From Flexivirga aerilata (lineage in GTDB: Bacteria > Actinomycetota > Actinomycetes > Actinomycetales > Dermatophilaceae), in contig NZ_JABENB010000001.1 of the NCBI RefSeq assembly GCF_013002715.1, positions 186,001 through 250,000 on the forward strand: DNA of 64,000 bases, given 5' to 3'. Below the pieces are notes generated by a model. That model did not search any database, was not told the DNA's origin, and was given only the letters and a program-made list of their open reading frames with translations. Position 1 is the stretch's first letter, and each line of letters starts with the position of its first letter. The translations under genes were made by a program, and so were the position numbers. Positions 26,200 through 35,569 of the stretch are shown here, piece by piece.

Positions 26200-27207
26200 A
26201 TGAGTTCATCCACCGGAGCCTCGCTCACGGACGGGCTGCCCGGCCCCGACGGGCAACCGCCACTGCGCGGCGACGACGCAAACACCGGCCGCGCCGGTGA
26301 CAAGGTCTTCGGCGGCCTCGCCATCGGCAGCGGCATCCTCGTCATCGCAGCGGTCGTGCTCATCGCGCTCTTCCTGCTCTTCCAGGCGATCCCGGCGATC
26401 GGCGACGACAAGGTCAACTTCCTCACCAGCCGCGAGTGGAACGTCTCGGGTCGCCGTTTCGGCATCGCGCAGATGCTGTGGACCACCGTCGCGACCTCGA
26501 TCGTCGCCCTGGTGATCGCGGTGCCGTTCGCCATCGCGATCGCGCTCTTCCTCACCCACTACGCGCCCCGGTGGCTCGCCGGACCGGCCGCCACGCTGAT
26601 CGACCTGCTGGCCGCGGTGCCGTCGATCGTCTACGGCCTGTGGGGCGTCTTCGTCGTGGCGCCGAAGTACGAACCGGTGCAGAACTGGCTGAGCGACGCG
26701 TTCGGCTGGTTCCCGCTCTTCGCCAAGGTGCCCAGCGTCGGCGGCGGCACCACGATGTTCCTCGTCGGCATCGTGCTGGCGATCATGGTGTTGCCGATCG
26801 TCACCGCGCTGACCCGCGAGGTCTTCTCGCAGGCCCCGGCCGCCCACCAGGAGGCGGCGCTCGCGCTCGGCGCGACCAAGTGGGAGATGATCCGCACCGC
26901 GGTGCTGCCGTTCGGCAAGCCCGGCATCATCAGCGCCTCGATGCTCGGCCTCGGCCGCGCGCTCGGCGAGACGGTCGCCGTGCTCTACATCCTGTCCGCG
27001 CTGCCCGACGGGTCGAAGTGGACCTGGTCGCTGTTCAACGGCGGTGAGACCTTCGCCTCCAAGATCGCCAACAGCGCCTCGGAGTTCTCCGGCGGCACCT
27101 CGACCGGCGCCTACATCGCGGCGGGTCTGGTCCTCTTCATCCTGACCTTCGTGGTCAACGCGGTGGCGCGAGTCGTCATCGAGCGTAGGAAGGCATTCAG
27201 CGAATGA
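26200..27207 (+). CDS. pstC: Phosphate ABC transporter permease PstC
   Basis: 335 aa with about six membrane helices and a cytoplasmic N-tail of about 35 residues. The EAA loop reads QEAALALGATKWEMIRTAVLP and contacts PstB. It forms the membrane channel with PstA. The ATG at 26200 follows GGAGAT. Its stop overlaps the pstA start (ATGA). Confidence 0.95.
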   Translation: MSSSTGASLTDGLPGPDGQPPLRGDDANTGRAGDKVFGGLAIGSGILVIAAVVLIALFLLFQAIPAIGDDKVNFLTSREWNVSGRRFGIAQMLWTTVATSIVALVIAVPFAIAIALFLTHYAPRWLAGPAATLIDLLAAVPSIVYGLWGVFVVAPKYEPVQNWLSDAFGWFPLFAKVPSVGGGTTMFLVGIVLAIMVLPIVTALTREVFSQAPAAHQEAALALGATKWEMIRTAVLPFGKPGIISASMLGLGRALGETVAVLYILSALPDGSKWTWSLFNGGETFASKIANSASEFSGGTSTGAYIAAGLVLFILTFVVNAVARVVIERRKAFSE

Positions 27208-28136
27208 GCCTCGACGTGAAGGACATTCCCGCATCCGAGGCCGGCGACCTGGGCGGCATCGACCACGGCAAGTCCGGCATCCGGGTGCTGAAGAACAACA
27301 TCGCCACCGTCGTCATCTGGGCGGCGTTCCTCATCGCGCTGATCCCGCTGGTGTGGATCCTCTGGACCGTGCTGTCCAAGGGCCTTTCGACGATGCTCTC
27401 GGTCACCTGGTGGCAGAAGGACCAGTCCGGTGTCGGCGCGCCCGGCTTCGACACCAACGTGCGCGGTGCCCGGCACGCGATCGTCGGCACGCTGGAGATC
27501 GCCGCGCTGACCTCGGTCATCGCGATCCCGGTCGCGGTGATGACCGCGATCTACCTGGTGGAGTACGGCCGCGGCACACTCGCCCGCGCGGTCAGCTTCA
27601 TGGTCGACATCCTCTCCGGTGTCCCCTCGATCGTCGCCGGTCTGTTCCTCTACGCCGTGTGGGTGACGTTCTTCGGCTGGCAGCTCAACGCGTTCTGCAG
27701 CTCGCTCGCTCTCGTGCTGCTGATGGTGCCGGTCGTCTGTCGCTCGACCGAGGAGATGCTCAAGCTCGTCCCGAACGAGCTGCGGGAGGCGTCATACGCA
27801 CTCGGGGTGCCGAAGTGGAAGACGATCGTCAAGGTCGTGCTGCCCACGTCGTTCTCCGGCATCGTCACCGGTTCGCTGCTCGGCTTCGCCCGCGTAGCCG
27901 GCGAGACCGCGCCGCTGCTGATCCTCGCGCAGTACACGCAGTTCCTCAACCAGAACCCGTTCTCCGGCAACATGGCCGCGCTGCCTACGCTGATCAACAC
28001 CAACCTGTTGAACATGTCCAGCGACCAGGTCAGCGCCGACCGGGTCTGGGGCGCGGCCTGCACGCTGATCCTGATCGTCCTGGTCATCAACCTGCTCGGC
28101 CGGCTCATCGGCCGTCTCACCCGGGTCAAGAGCTGA
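27204..28136 (+). CDS. pstA: Phosphate ABC transporter permease PstA
   Basis: 310 aa with six membrane helices. The EAA loop is REASYALGVPKWKTIVKVVLP, and a periplasmic segment of about 40 residues lies between helices 1 and 2. It partners PstC. Translationally coupled to pstC by a 4-bp overlap, and followed after 48 bp by pstB. Confidence 0.95.
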   Translation: MSLDVKDIPASEAGDLGGIDHGKSGIRVLKNNIATVVIWAAFLIALIPLVWILWTVLSKGLSTMLSVTWWQKDQSGVGAPGFDTNVRGARHAIVGTLEIAALTSVIAIPVAVMTAIYLVEYGRGTLARAVSFMVDILSGVPSIVAGLFLYAVWVTFFGWQLNAFCSSLALVLLMVPVVCRSTEEMLKLVPNELREASYALGVPKWKTIVKVVLPTSFSGIVTGSLLGFARVAGETAPLLILAQYTQFLNQNPFSGNMAALPTLINTNLLNMSSDQVSADRVWGAACTLILIVLVINLLGRLIGRLTRVKS

Positions 28137-28184
28137 CCCTTCGGGCGACCGACACCCACCACTAGCAGCTAGGAAAGCAACGAC

Positions 28185-28961
28185 ATGGGCAAGCGCATCG
28201 ACGTCAAGGACCTGAACGTCTTCTACGGCGACTTCAAGGCCGTCGAAGGTGTCTCGATGACGGTCGAGCCGCGTTCGGTGACCGCGTTCATCGGTCCGTC
28301 GGGCTGCGGGAAGTCGACCTTCCTGCGCACCCTCAACCGGATGCACGAGGTGATCCCCGGCGGTCACGTGCAGGGCAAGGTCATGCTCGACGACGAGGAC
28401 CTCTACGCGCCGGGCGTCGACCCGGTGGCCGTGCGCCGCACCGTCGGGATGGTCTTCCAGCGCCCGAACCCCTTCCCCACCATGTCGATTCGCGACAACG
28501 TCGTCGCCGGGCTGCGGCTCAACGGGGTCAAGAACAAGAAGGTGCTCGACCAGAAGGTCGAGGAGTCGCTGCAGGGCGCGAACCTCTGGAACGAGGTCAA
28601 GGACCGGTTGAACAAGCCCGGCGCGGGCCTCTCCGGTGGTCAGCAGCAGCGCCTCTGCATCGCCCGCGCGATCGCGGTCGAGCCGCAGGTGCTGCTCATG
28701 GACGAGCCGTGCTCGGCGCTCGATCCGATCTCGACGCTCGCGATCGAGGATCTGATCGGCAAGCTCAAGGAGCAGTACACGATCGTCATCGTGACCCACA
28801 ACATGCAGCAGGCCGCCCGCGTCTCGGACAAGACCGCGTTCTTCAACCTCGAGGCCACCGGCAAGCCGGGCAACCTGATCGAGATGGACGACACGCAGCA
28901 GATCTTCAACAACCCGACCAAGAAGGCCACCGAGGACTACATCTCCGGCCGCTTCGGCTGA
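28185..28961 (+). CDS. pstB: Phosphate ABC transporter ATPase PstB
   Basis: 258 aa. Walker [10 protein letters not shown], signature LSGGQQQRL, Walker B VLLMDEP with the catalytic Glu, and switch His in [12 protein letters not shown] are all intact. It powers phosphate import. A ribosome site AGGAAAG precedes the ATG. It is the last gene of the operon; an inverted pair of GTATGACG motifs follows the stop. Confidence 0.97.
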   Translation: MGKRIDVKDLNVFYGDFKAVEGVSMTVEPRSVTAFIGPSGCGKSTFLRTLNRMHEVIPGGHVQGKVMLDDEDLYAPGVDPVAVRRTVGMVFQRPNPFPTMSIRDNVVAGLRLNGVKNKKVLDQKVEESLQGANLWNEVKDRLNKPGAGLSGGQQQRLCIARAIAVEPQVLLMDEPCSALDPISTLAIEDLIGKLKEQYTIVIVTHNMQQAARVSDKTAFFNLEATGKPGNLIEMDDTQQIFNNPTKKATEDYISGRFG

Positions 28962-28982
28962 CCGACGGCACCCGCGGTGCCC

Positions 28983-29005
28983 GTATGACGTGAGCTTCGT
29001 CATAC
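28983..29005. terminator. Inverted GTATGACG pair after pstB
   Basis: GTATGACG (28983-28990) and CGTCATAC (28998-29005) form a perfect 8-bp stem around TGAGCTT, 21 bp after the pstB stop. It is positioned as a terminator. It is built from two copies of the window-wide GTATGNCG word, as uptake sequences are in some competent bacteria. Confidence 0.65.
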
Positions 29006-29066
29006 ACATCGGATGTTTGGCGGGAACCGGTGACGCGCGCGCCCGCCGGTCCGGCATCATTGCAGG

Positions 29067-29351
29067 GTGGCCAAGGACAAGGAGTCCAGGCGCCCGAAGT
29101 TTCTCGCCCGCAAGGGCGACAAGCTGAAGGTCGCCGATTCCGCAGGGAAGAAACGCACCGCGCAGGTCGTCAGCCTCGACGACGACCTCACCAAGGAGCA
29201 GGGCAGCTTCGCCTTCGGCTACTGCAAGAGCTGCGACTGGACCGGGCGTGCCCGCCGGTCACGCGACAAGGCGCGCGACGACGCCCGCGACCATCGGGGC
29301 AGCTGCGACGGCAAGGGCAAGGTCGTGCTCGGCGTCACCGACCACCGCTGA
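29067..29351 (+). CDS. Small basic protein with C2HC zinc-finger pattern
   Basis: 94 aa, rich in Lys and Arg. Cys53-x2-Cys56-x19-His76-x3-Cys80 fits a C2HC zinc knuckle, set in an RARRSRDKARDDARDH helix. The N-terminal half has an SH3-like stretch (KGDKLKVADSAGKKRTAQVVSL). Nucleic-acid binding is a reasonable inference, but no family is recognised. The start is GTG at 29067. Confidence 0.7.
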   Translation: MAKDKESRRPKFLARKGDKLKVADSAGKKRTAQVVSLDDDLTKEQGSFAFGYCKSCDWTGRARRSRDKARDDARDHRGSCDGKGKVVLGVTDHR

Positions 29352-29486
29352 AGCGGGCACGAGGTGCCGAGAACGAGCCGGGCCGAGGCCGGTGCCGGCA
29401 CCGGCGTGGCATGAATCACCCAGTCGATCGGGATCGCCGCCCCCGCGGATGGAACAAACCACCGGGTGGATGCCGTTACGCTTGTC

Positions 29487-29573
29487 GTTGCGTCGGGCCG
29501 CGGCAGCCCCGGGTCCCAAAATTCGCCGCTACGAGCGGCCGTGCGCCGTGAGGCGCTCCCGGCCCGACGCAAC
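29487..29573. other. 14-bp inverted repeat enclosing 59 bp
   Basis: GTTGCGTCGGGCCG (29487-29500) and its exact complement (29560-29573) lie in the 260-bp gap between two convergent genes. The enclosed part contains further pairing and an AT-rich CCCAAAATTC. An 18-bp self-complementary palindrome also occurs at 29388-29405. It could be a structured RNA, a small non-autonomous element or a terminator. No coding sequence is supported in the gap. Confidence 0.5.
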
Positions 29574-29611
29574 CACTTCTTCCCTCGTGTCCAGGTCCTT
29601 CAGGCCGTGCT

Positions 29612-30256
29612 TCAGGTCAGGTCGCCTGCACGCCAGGCGGCCGCCGCCCGGTGCAGATCCTGGGCGGTGCTGAGCAGTTGCGCCGCGCTGCGGGTGGCAC
29701 CGGACGCCGACTCCTCGTCATACCCGTCGTGCTCGTCGGCACGGTAGGCCCGGCCGATCGACACCACCCGGCAGAACGCCGAGGCGCGCTCCAGCGCCAC
29801 CGCCAGATCCCCATCGAAGACCCCCGTCAGGATCGCGTCGACGAGCTCGCGCAACGCCTCGGGCGACGGCGGCTCGGCGGCGCCGGCGACCGCGTGCGAC
29901 ACGTCGGCGTGGTGCCGGCCGAGGTCGTAATCGATCGCCACGCCCACCCCGTCGCGGCGCACCCACTCACGGATCGCGTAGAGACGCCACAGCGCGCCCG
30001 GCAGGCTCACCGCAGGGCGCCCGGCCCACAACTGCGCGACCGTGGACATCCCGAGCTCGTCGACCAGACTGACCAGCCTCCTGGTCAGGTCCGGGTCGTC
30101 GGCGGCCCGTCCCGTGCCGACCAGCACCGCGGCCGTCTCATGGGCGACCTCGGAGACCTCCGCGGGATCGAGCCCGCTCTCCTGTGCGTCGAGGGCGCCG
30201 GGGCTGAACATCGCCGGCCGGCGCGGCTTGCGCGGCTCGTCGCCCTGGTCGGTCAT
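29612..30256 (-). CDS. Conserved actinobacterial protein of unknown function
   Basis: 214 aa, mostly helical and acidic, beginning MTDQGDEPRKPRRPAMFSPG. No motif of known function is visible. A long open stretch upstream in the same frame is antisense to the helicase gene. The ATG at 30256 follows a GGAG-like site. It lies about 100 bp downstream of the DUF3516 helicase on the same strand. Confidence 0.75.
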   Translation of the reverse strand: MTDQGDEPRKPRRPAMFSPGALDAQESGLDPAEVSEVAHETAAVLVGTGRAADDPDLTRRLVSLVDELGMSTVAQLWAGRPAVSLPGALWRLYAIREWVRRDGVGVAIDYDLGRHHADVSHAVAGAAEPPSPEALRELVDAILTGVFDGDLAVALERASAFCRVVSIGRAYRADEHDGYDEESASGATRSAAQLLSTAQDLHRAAAAWRAGDLT

Positions 30257-30354
30257 GTCGCTCCTTCGCTGCGAGGGATTGATCCGACCGCACGAGCGTA
30301 GGCGATCGGCCTGGGAGCGGCGGCTCCGCTCCTCACCGGATCTCTGGGGTGCAC

Positions 30355-32913
30355 TCAGTCCATGCGGTTGAGACCGAGCACGACGATCACCGCCTGACCG
30401 GCGGCGTTGCTGGCGGCCAGGTCCACCTCGGCGTCGATGCCCCAGTCCCGGTCGCCCTCGGGGTCGGAGACGACCTGGCGCACCTGCCACTTCTGCGCGC
30501 CCTCCTCGATCCGCAGGTAGGACGGGCCCCGCGCGTCCGCGTCGGTGCGCATCTCGTCGTGGTCGGCGAAGTATGCGGAAAGGTCGTCGTGCCAGGCGGA
30601 TTCGTCCATGACCGTCTCGGTGGGCGGCTCGGTGGACGAGGCGACCGAGCGCTCCAGAGCAGCGAGCGCCACCACGTCCCGGCGAGCAGCAAGCTCCAGC
30701 CGGTGGAACATGCCCCGTCGCACCTGCACCCGGAAAGCCTTGGCGTTGGCGGTGATCGGTCGCGGCGTGAGGGGCACCTCGGCGGCGCGCTCCTCGTGCA
30801 GCGACGGGTTGGCCAGCTCCTCCCACTCGTCGAGCAGGCTGGAGTCGGTCTGCCGGATCACCTCGCCGAGCCACTCGATGAGGTCGTCGAGCTCGTCGTT
30901 CTTGCGCGCGTCGGGCACGGTCTGCCGCAGGGTGCGATAGGCGTCGGTCAGGTAGCGCAGCACGATGCCCTCGGACCGCGCGATGTCGTAGTGGCGCACG
31001 AGATCGCCGAAGCTCCAGGCGTTTTCGTACATCTCGCGCACGACGGACTTCGGGGACAGCTCGGTCTCCCTCACCCACGGCTGACTCGCGCGGTAGGTCT
31101 CGAAGGCGGCGTCGAGCAGCTCGGCGAGCGGCTGGGGCCAGGTGACGTCCTCCAGCAGCTCCATCCGCTCGTCATACTCGATGCCGTCGGCCTTCATCTG
31201 CGCGACGGCCTCGCCGCGCGCCTTGCGGCGCTGAGCCAGCAGCACCGGTCGCGGGTCCTCCAGGATCGACTCGATCACCGACACCACGTCGAGGGCGTCG
31301 ACCTCACCGTCGGTGCCCTCGACCGCCGGGAGCACGTCGAGAGCGGCGAGCGCGAAGGGCGCGAGCGGCTGGTTGAGCGCGAAGCCGGACTGCAGGTCGG
31401 TCACCAGTTGCAGTCCGCGACCGTCGGGCAGCGGCTGCGGCAGGCGCTCCACGACACCGGCGGTGAGCAACTCCCGAGTGAGCGTGATCGCCCGACGGGC
31501 AAGGCGCCGGCGGCGCCGCTCGTCCTCGTGATTGCCGCGCACGAGGTCGCGCACCGCGGTATACGGATCGCCTTGTCGCGCAATGAGATTGAGCAGCATC
31601 GAGTGGGTGATGCGCATCCGCGACTGCAGCGGCTCCGGGTCGGCGCCGACGAGACGTTCGAAGGTCTCCTCGGTGTAGTTGACGAAGCCCTCGGGCGGCT
31701 TCTTGCGTTGCACCTTGCGCAGCTTCTTCGGGTCGTCGCCGGCCTTCGCCAGCGCACGCGCGTTCTCGATCTGATATTCCGGCGCCTGCACCACGACCGA
31801 GCCGCTCGTGTCGAAGCCGGCGCGCCCCGCCCGGCCGGCGATCTGGTGAAACTCCCGCGCCTTCAGCAGCCGCTGCCGGCTGCCGTCGAACTTGGTGAGG
31901 CCGGTGAAGACCACCGTGCGGATCGGCACGTTGATGCCGACCCCGAGGGTGTCGGTGCCGCAGATGACCTTGAGCAGGCCGTCCTGCGCGAGGGTCTCGA
32001 CCAGCCGGCGATATTTCGGCAGCATCCCGGCGTGGTGCACCCCGATCCCGTGGCGCACCAGGCGATTGAGCGTGCGGCCGAAACCGGCCGAGAAACGAAA
32101 GCCGCCGATGATCTCGCCGATGCGGTCCTTCTCCTCCCGGCTCAGCATGTTGATGCTCATCAGCGCCTGGGCCTGCTCCAGCGCCGCGGCCTGGGTGAAG
32201 TGCACGACGTATGCCGGCGCCTCCTTGGCCTGCAGCAGGTCCTCGATCGTCTCGTGCAGCGGCGTCATCGCCCACCGGTAGGCGAGCGGCACGGGACGCT
32301 CGGTGGTGGCGACGGTCGCGGTCGGGCGGCCGGTGCGGGCCGTCAGCTCCTCCTCGAAGAGCGTCACGTCACCCAACGTGGCCGACATCAGCAGGAATTG
32401 CGCCTGCGGCAGCTCCAGCAGCGGCACCTGCCAGGCCCAGCCGCGTTCGGGCTCGGAGTAGAAGTGGAACTCGTCCATGATCACCAGGCCGACGTCGGCG
32501 CCGGCCCCCTCACGGAGCGCGATGTTGGCGAGCACCTCCGCCGTACAACAGATCACGGGGGCGTCCGGGTTGACCGAGGCGTCGCCGGTGAGCATCCCGA
32601 CGTTGTCGGCGCCGAAGATCTCGCAGAGCGCGAAGAACTTCTCCGAGACCAGGGCCTTGATCGGCCCGGTGTAGAAGCTCACCCGGTCGCCGGCGAGCGC
32701 CGCGAAGTGCCCGGCGGTGGCGACCAGTGACTTCCCCGAGCCGGTGGGGGTGGCGAGGATGACGTTGGCGCCGGCGAGCAGCTCGATGATCGCCTCGTCC
32801 TGGTGCGGGTAGAGCCGGAGGCCACGATCGTTCGCCCAGGCGACGAAGCGCGCGTAGATCTCGTCGGCGTCGTCGGTCGCGGGCAGGTGGTCGGTGAGGT
32901 TCTTCTCGGTCAT
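30355..32913 (-). CDS. DEAD/DEAH-box RNA helicase with DUF3516 domain
   Basis: 852 aa. The helicase core (about 20-480) has Walker A TPTGSGKS, motif II DEFH, motif III SAT and motif VI QIAGRAGR, a Ski2-like arrangement. The C-terminal ~350 residues form DUF3516, ending in WGIDAEVDLAASNAAGQAVIVV. It likely unwinds RNA during decay or ribosome assembly. The ATG overlaps the stop of the upstream esterase by 4 bp, an odd pairing of a membrane esterase with a helicase. Confidence 0.9.
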   Translation of the reverse strand: MTEKNLTDHLPATDDADEIYARFVAWANDRGLRLYPHQDEAIIELLAGANVILATPTGSGKSLVATAGHFAALAGDRVSFYTGPIKALVSEKFFALCEIFGADNVGMLTGDASVNPDAPVICCTAEVLANIALREGAGADVGLVIMDEFHFYSEPERGWAWQVPLLELPQAQFLLMSATLGDVTLFEEELTARTGRPTATVATTERPVPLAYRWAMTPLHETIEDLLQAKEAPAYVVHFTQAAALEQAQALMSINMLSREEKDRIGEIIGGFRFSAGFGRTLNRLVRHGIGVHHAGMLPKYRRLVETLAQDGLLKVICGTDTLGVGINVPIRTVVFTGLTKFDGSRQRLLKAREFHQIAGRAGRAGFDTSGSVVVQAPEYQIENARALAKAGDDPKKLRKVQRKKPPEGFVNYTEETFERLVGADPEPLQSRMRITHSMLLNLIARQGDPYTAVRDLVRGNHEDERRRRRLARRAITLTRELLTAGVVERLPQPLPDGRGLQLVTDLQSGFALNQPLAPFALAALDVLPAVEGTDGEVDALDVVSVIESILEDPRPVLLAQRRKARGEAVAQMKADGIEYDERMELLEDVTWPQPLAELLDAAFETYRASQPWVRETELSPKSVVREMYENAWSFGDLVRHYDIARSEGIVLRYLTDAYRTLRQTVPDARKNDELDDLIEWLGEVIRQTDSSLLDEWEELANPSLHEERAAEVPLTPRPITANAKAFRVQVRRGMFHRLELAARRDVVALAALERSVASSTEPPTETVMDESAWHDDLSAYFADHDEMRTDADARGPSYLRIEEGAQKWQVRQVVSDPEGDRDWGIDAEVDLAASNAAGQAVIVVLGLNRMD

Positions 32914-34163
32914 GGCGCGCCCATGATCGCAGGCGCGCCTCCCTCCGGGGCGTATGCACTGTGGGTGCGGGCCAGCCACTGCAGTGCGTCGGGTATGGCG
33001 GAGATCCACACACTCATCCGGTGACCGACCCGGCGCCACGTCATCGAGGTGACCGACATCGGCGGCCGGGCGTCGTGCGCGAAGCGCTGGCTGACCCGCC
33101 CCGAGACCGGGTCCTGCAGGGCGACCTGCACCCACGCGGTCAGTCGCGGCGGCGCCTCACGCTCCATGCGCAGCAGGTCGTAACGGGCCGGGAGTGACCT
33201 GCCGAAAGGCTTCCAGGAGTTGAAGATCGGCTTGAAGTAGCCGCCGAGCACGATCATCGAACCGAACCGGTCGGGGTGGTTCATCGCGGTCACCGCGGCG
33301 CACCAGCCGCCGGCGCTGTAGCCGAGCGTGGTCCACGACGCCGGGTCGGGGCGCACCCGCAGATTGCGGATCACCCACTGCGGCACGTCCTTGCTCAGCC
33401 AGGTGTTCATCGGCAGGCCCGGGGCGTCGACACACTCGGTGTCGAGCGCGCCGGGGGTGTAGTCCGGGGCGACGACGACCGTCGGCGCAATAAGGCGTTC
33501 GGCGACCAGCTCGGAGATGGTGGCGCCCAGCCCGATCGGCCGGCGCAGGTCACCGGGGCCGCCGGGGACGCCGTGGAAGGCCTCGATGACCGGGAAGGTC
33601 CGCGACGCCTGTGCGGGGTCGGTGTATGCCGCGGGCAGCCAGATCAGCAGGCGCGCCGGTTTGCCGGTCGGTCCCGGGATGCGCACCTTGACGTACTGCC
33701 CGCCGGCGCCGGGGTTCGGCCGCAGCCGGAGACTTCCTTCGGTGCGCTCGCGGCTCGCGGCATACGACGAACGGGCCTGCTCGTCCGCAGTCACAGCGGA
33801 CGGCACCGGACCGAGCGGCGGAGGGCTCGCGCCGTGCGTTGCTTCGACCCCGTGCGGCGTCGCCTGCCCGAGCAGGTCGCCGCGCAGGTCACTCCAGTCG
33901 GCATACCAGCCGTTCTGCTCGTTCAGCGTCGCGCCGACGGCGAGCACGACCAATAACGTTGTCAGCGCTTGCATTCCGACACGGCCGGCGACGGCGCGCA
34001 CGGTCCGCCCGGCAAGCTTCGGCCACAGCAGCACGACGCCGACGAAGGCGCCTGCGGCGAGCAGCCAGCAGATCAGCACCGTCCCGGTGCCATTGGGTTC
34101 CACGACGACAAATCCCCCGATTTCCGCCCACACCGTGGGCGCCCCGATGCGCCCAGCCTCCAC
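32910..34163 (-). CDS. Membrane-anchored esterase-D-like hydrolase (copy B)
   Basis: About 417 aa. About three membrane helices lie near the N-terminus (GTVLICWLLAAGAFVGVVLLW and AVAGRVGMQALTTLLVVLAVGATL). An extracytoplasmic alpha/beta hydrolase follows with nucleophile elbow GYSAGGW and a C-terminal His in RRVGHRMSVWISAIP. The fold matches putative esterases related to mycolyltransferases. It is a tandem paralogue of the next gene upstream. The start is uncertain: GTG 34163 is used, but a GTG nearer the first helix is possible. Confidence 0.82.
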   Translation of the reverse strand: MEAGRIGAPTVWAEIGGFVVVEPNGTGTVLICWLLAAGAFVGVVLLWPKLAGRTVRAVAGRVGMQALTTLLVVLAVGATLNEQNGWYADWSDLRGDLLGQATPHGVEATHGASPPPLGPVPSAVTADEQARSSYAASRERTEGSLRLRPNPGAGGQYVKVRIPGPTGKPARLLIWLPAAYTDPAQASRTFPVIEAFHGVPGGPGDLRRPIGLGATISELVAERLIAPTVVVAPDYTPGALDTECVDAPGLPMNTWLSKDVPQWVIRNLRVRPDPASWTTLGYSAGGWCAAVTAMNHPDRFGSMIVLGGYFKPIFNSWKPFGRSLPARYDLLRMEREAPPRLTAWVQVALQDPVSGRVSQRFAHDARPPMSVTSMTWRRVGHRMSVWISAIPDALQWLARTHSAYAPEGGAPAIMGAP

Positions 34164-34188
34164 ATCATGCCTGGTCAGGCTGAACGTT

Positions 34189-35442
34189 TCACGAGGAGGC
34201 ACCCTTGGCGGGCGCGAAGGACGGGAGCGTCCTGCCCAGCCAGTCGAGCCCGACGGGCAGCGCCGCCATGAAGACCGAGATCCGGTGGCCGACGCCGGGC
34301 TGGTTGAAGGTGGTGACCGACAAGGGTGGTCGCGCGACGCGCGCGAGCTGCGCCGACGCCTTGCCGGAGGTGGGGTCGTCGGCGGCCACTTGGAGCCAGA
34401 GGTTGGTGCGTGGCGCGTGGTCCGCGGCGAGTTGCAGCAGGTCGTAGCGCGCAGGGGGGCCGGCCGTGCCGAACGGGTTCCAGTTGGTGAGCTCCGGTGT
34501 GAAGTAGCCGCCGATGACGATGCTCGCGGCATACCGGTCGGGGTGCAGCAGGCCGGCCATGGCCGAGCACCAGCCGCCGGCGCTGTAGCCCATCGTCGCC
34601 CACGAGTCCGCGCTGGTGCGCACGCGGAAGTGCTCGGTGATCCACTGCGGCACCGTCCGGGTCAGCCAGGTCTCCATCTGCACGGCACCGCCGTTGAGGC
34701 ATTCGGTGTCGACCGCGCCGGGCATGTAGTCGGGGAAGACGAGGATCGGCTCGCCGACCGACTTGTCGGCGACCGCCTTGGCGATCACGCCCTCGACGTG
34801 GTCGACGCGTGCCCAGTCCAGCGGCCCGCCGGGGGCGCCGTGGAAACCTTCGATGACCGGGTAGAGGCGATCCTGCTGCGTCGGGTCGGTGTATGACGCA
34901 GGCAGCCACACGATCACCCGCCCGAGGCGTTTGCTCTGCGGCAGTCCGGTCAGGCCCGGCACGGTCACCCGCACGTACTGCCCGGTCGCGCCGGGCTTCG
35001 GGGCGAGCCGGAGGTCGCGCTGGGTCGCGTCGCGCGTCGCGCGGTATTTGACGACCGCCGAATTGTCCTGCTGCTTCTCCTGTTTGGCGTCGATGCGCGG
35101 TTGCGCCTTCGCACCGGCGACCTTGGTCTCCCCCTTCGCCGCCGACGCCTGCACGCCGAACACCGCGTCGCGCACCTCGCCCCAGCCGACGTACCAGTCG
35201 TACTGGTGGTTGAGGGTCGCGGTGGCCGCGGCGAGCGCGCAGACGATGACCACCACCTGGCTGGCGATCCGGGCGGCGATGCCGCGGATGCTGCGCTCCC
35301 CGATGAAATGCCAGAACCAGACCGTCGCGCCGACCACGGCCGTGGTCAGCAGCCACAGCACGATCACGGTGCCCAGACCGTTGGGACCCACGACCCACCC
35401 ACTTTCCCCCGCTACGCATCCGCCCGCGATCCTCATCGTCAT
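34189..35442 (-). CDS. Membrane-anchored esterase-D-like hydrolase (copy A)
   Basis: 417 aa, with the same architecture as copy B: N-terminal helices (GTVIVLWLLTTAVVGATVWFW and SQVVVIVCALAAATATL), a linker rich in Lys/Ala, then a hydrolase domain with GYSAGGW and a C-terminal His in PGVGHRISVFMAALP. The ATG at 35442 (or 35436) is chosen. A 25-bp gap separates it from copy B, so the two esterases and the helicase appear to be one transcription unit. A role in envelope ester chemistry is inferred. Confidence 0.85.
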   Translation of the reverse strand: MTMRIAGGCVAGESGWVVGPNGLGTVIVLWLLTTAVVGATVWFWHFIGERSIRGIAARIASQVVVIVCALAAATATLNHQYDWYVGWGEVRDAVFGVQASAAKGETKVAGAKAQPRIDAKQEKQQDNSAVVKYRATRDATQRDLRLAPKPGATGQYVRVTVPGLTGLPQSKRLGRVIVWLPASYTDPTQQDRLYPVIEGFHGAPGGPLDWARVDHVEGVIAKAVADKSVGEPILVFPDYMPGAVDTECLNGGAVQMETWLTRTVPQWITEHFRVRTSADSWATMGYSAGGWCSAMAGLLHPDRYAASIVIGGYFTPELTNWNPFGTAGPPARYDLLQLAADHAPRTNLWLQVAADDPTSGKASAQLARVARPPLSVTTFNQPGVGHRISVFMAALPVGLDWLGRTLPSFAPAKGASS

Positions 35443-35569
35443 CGGTCAAACTGGACGGACGGTGGCAGCCCCCTGCACGTAGGGCGCAGGCTACGTGACA
35501 GCCCGGGTGTGCGGTCGGGCGGATGTGACGGGCGCGCGGGCGCCGACTACGCTTGACCAGCGCACGCCG

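Noticed and set aside
29466..29747. Small plus-strand frame in the gap after the zinc-finger gene
   Set aside because: Overlaps the minus-strand gene, lacks a ribosome site and shows no family similarity.
30349..32730. 793-codon plus-strand frame over the helicase
   Set aside because: Antisense shadow of the DUF3516 helicase, whose motifs are intact on the minus strand.
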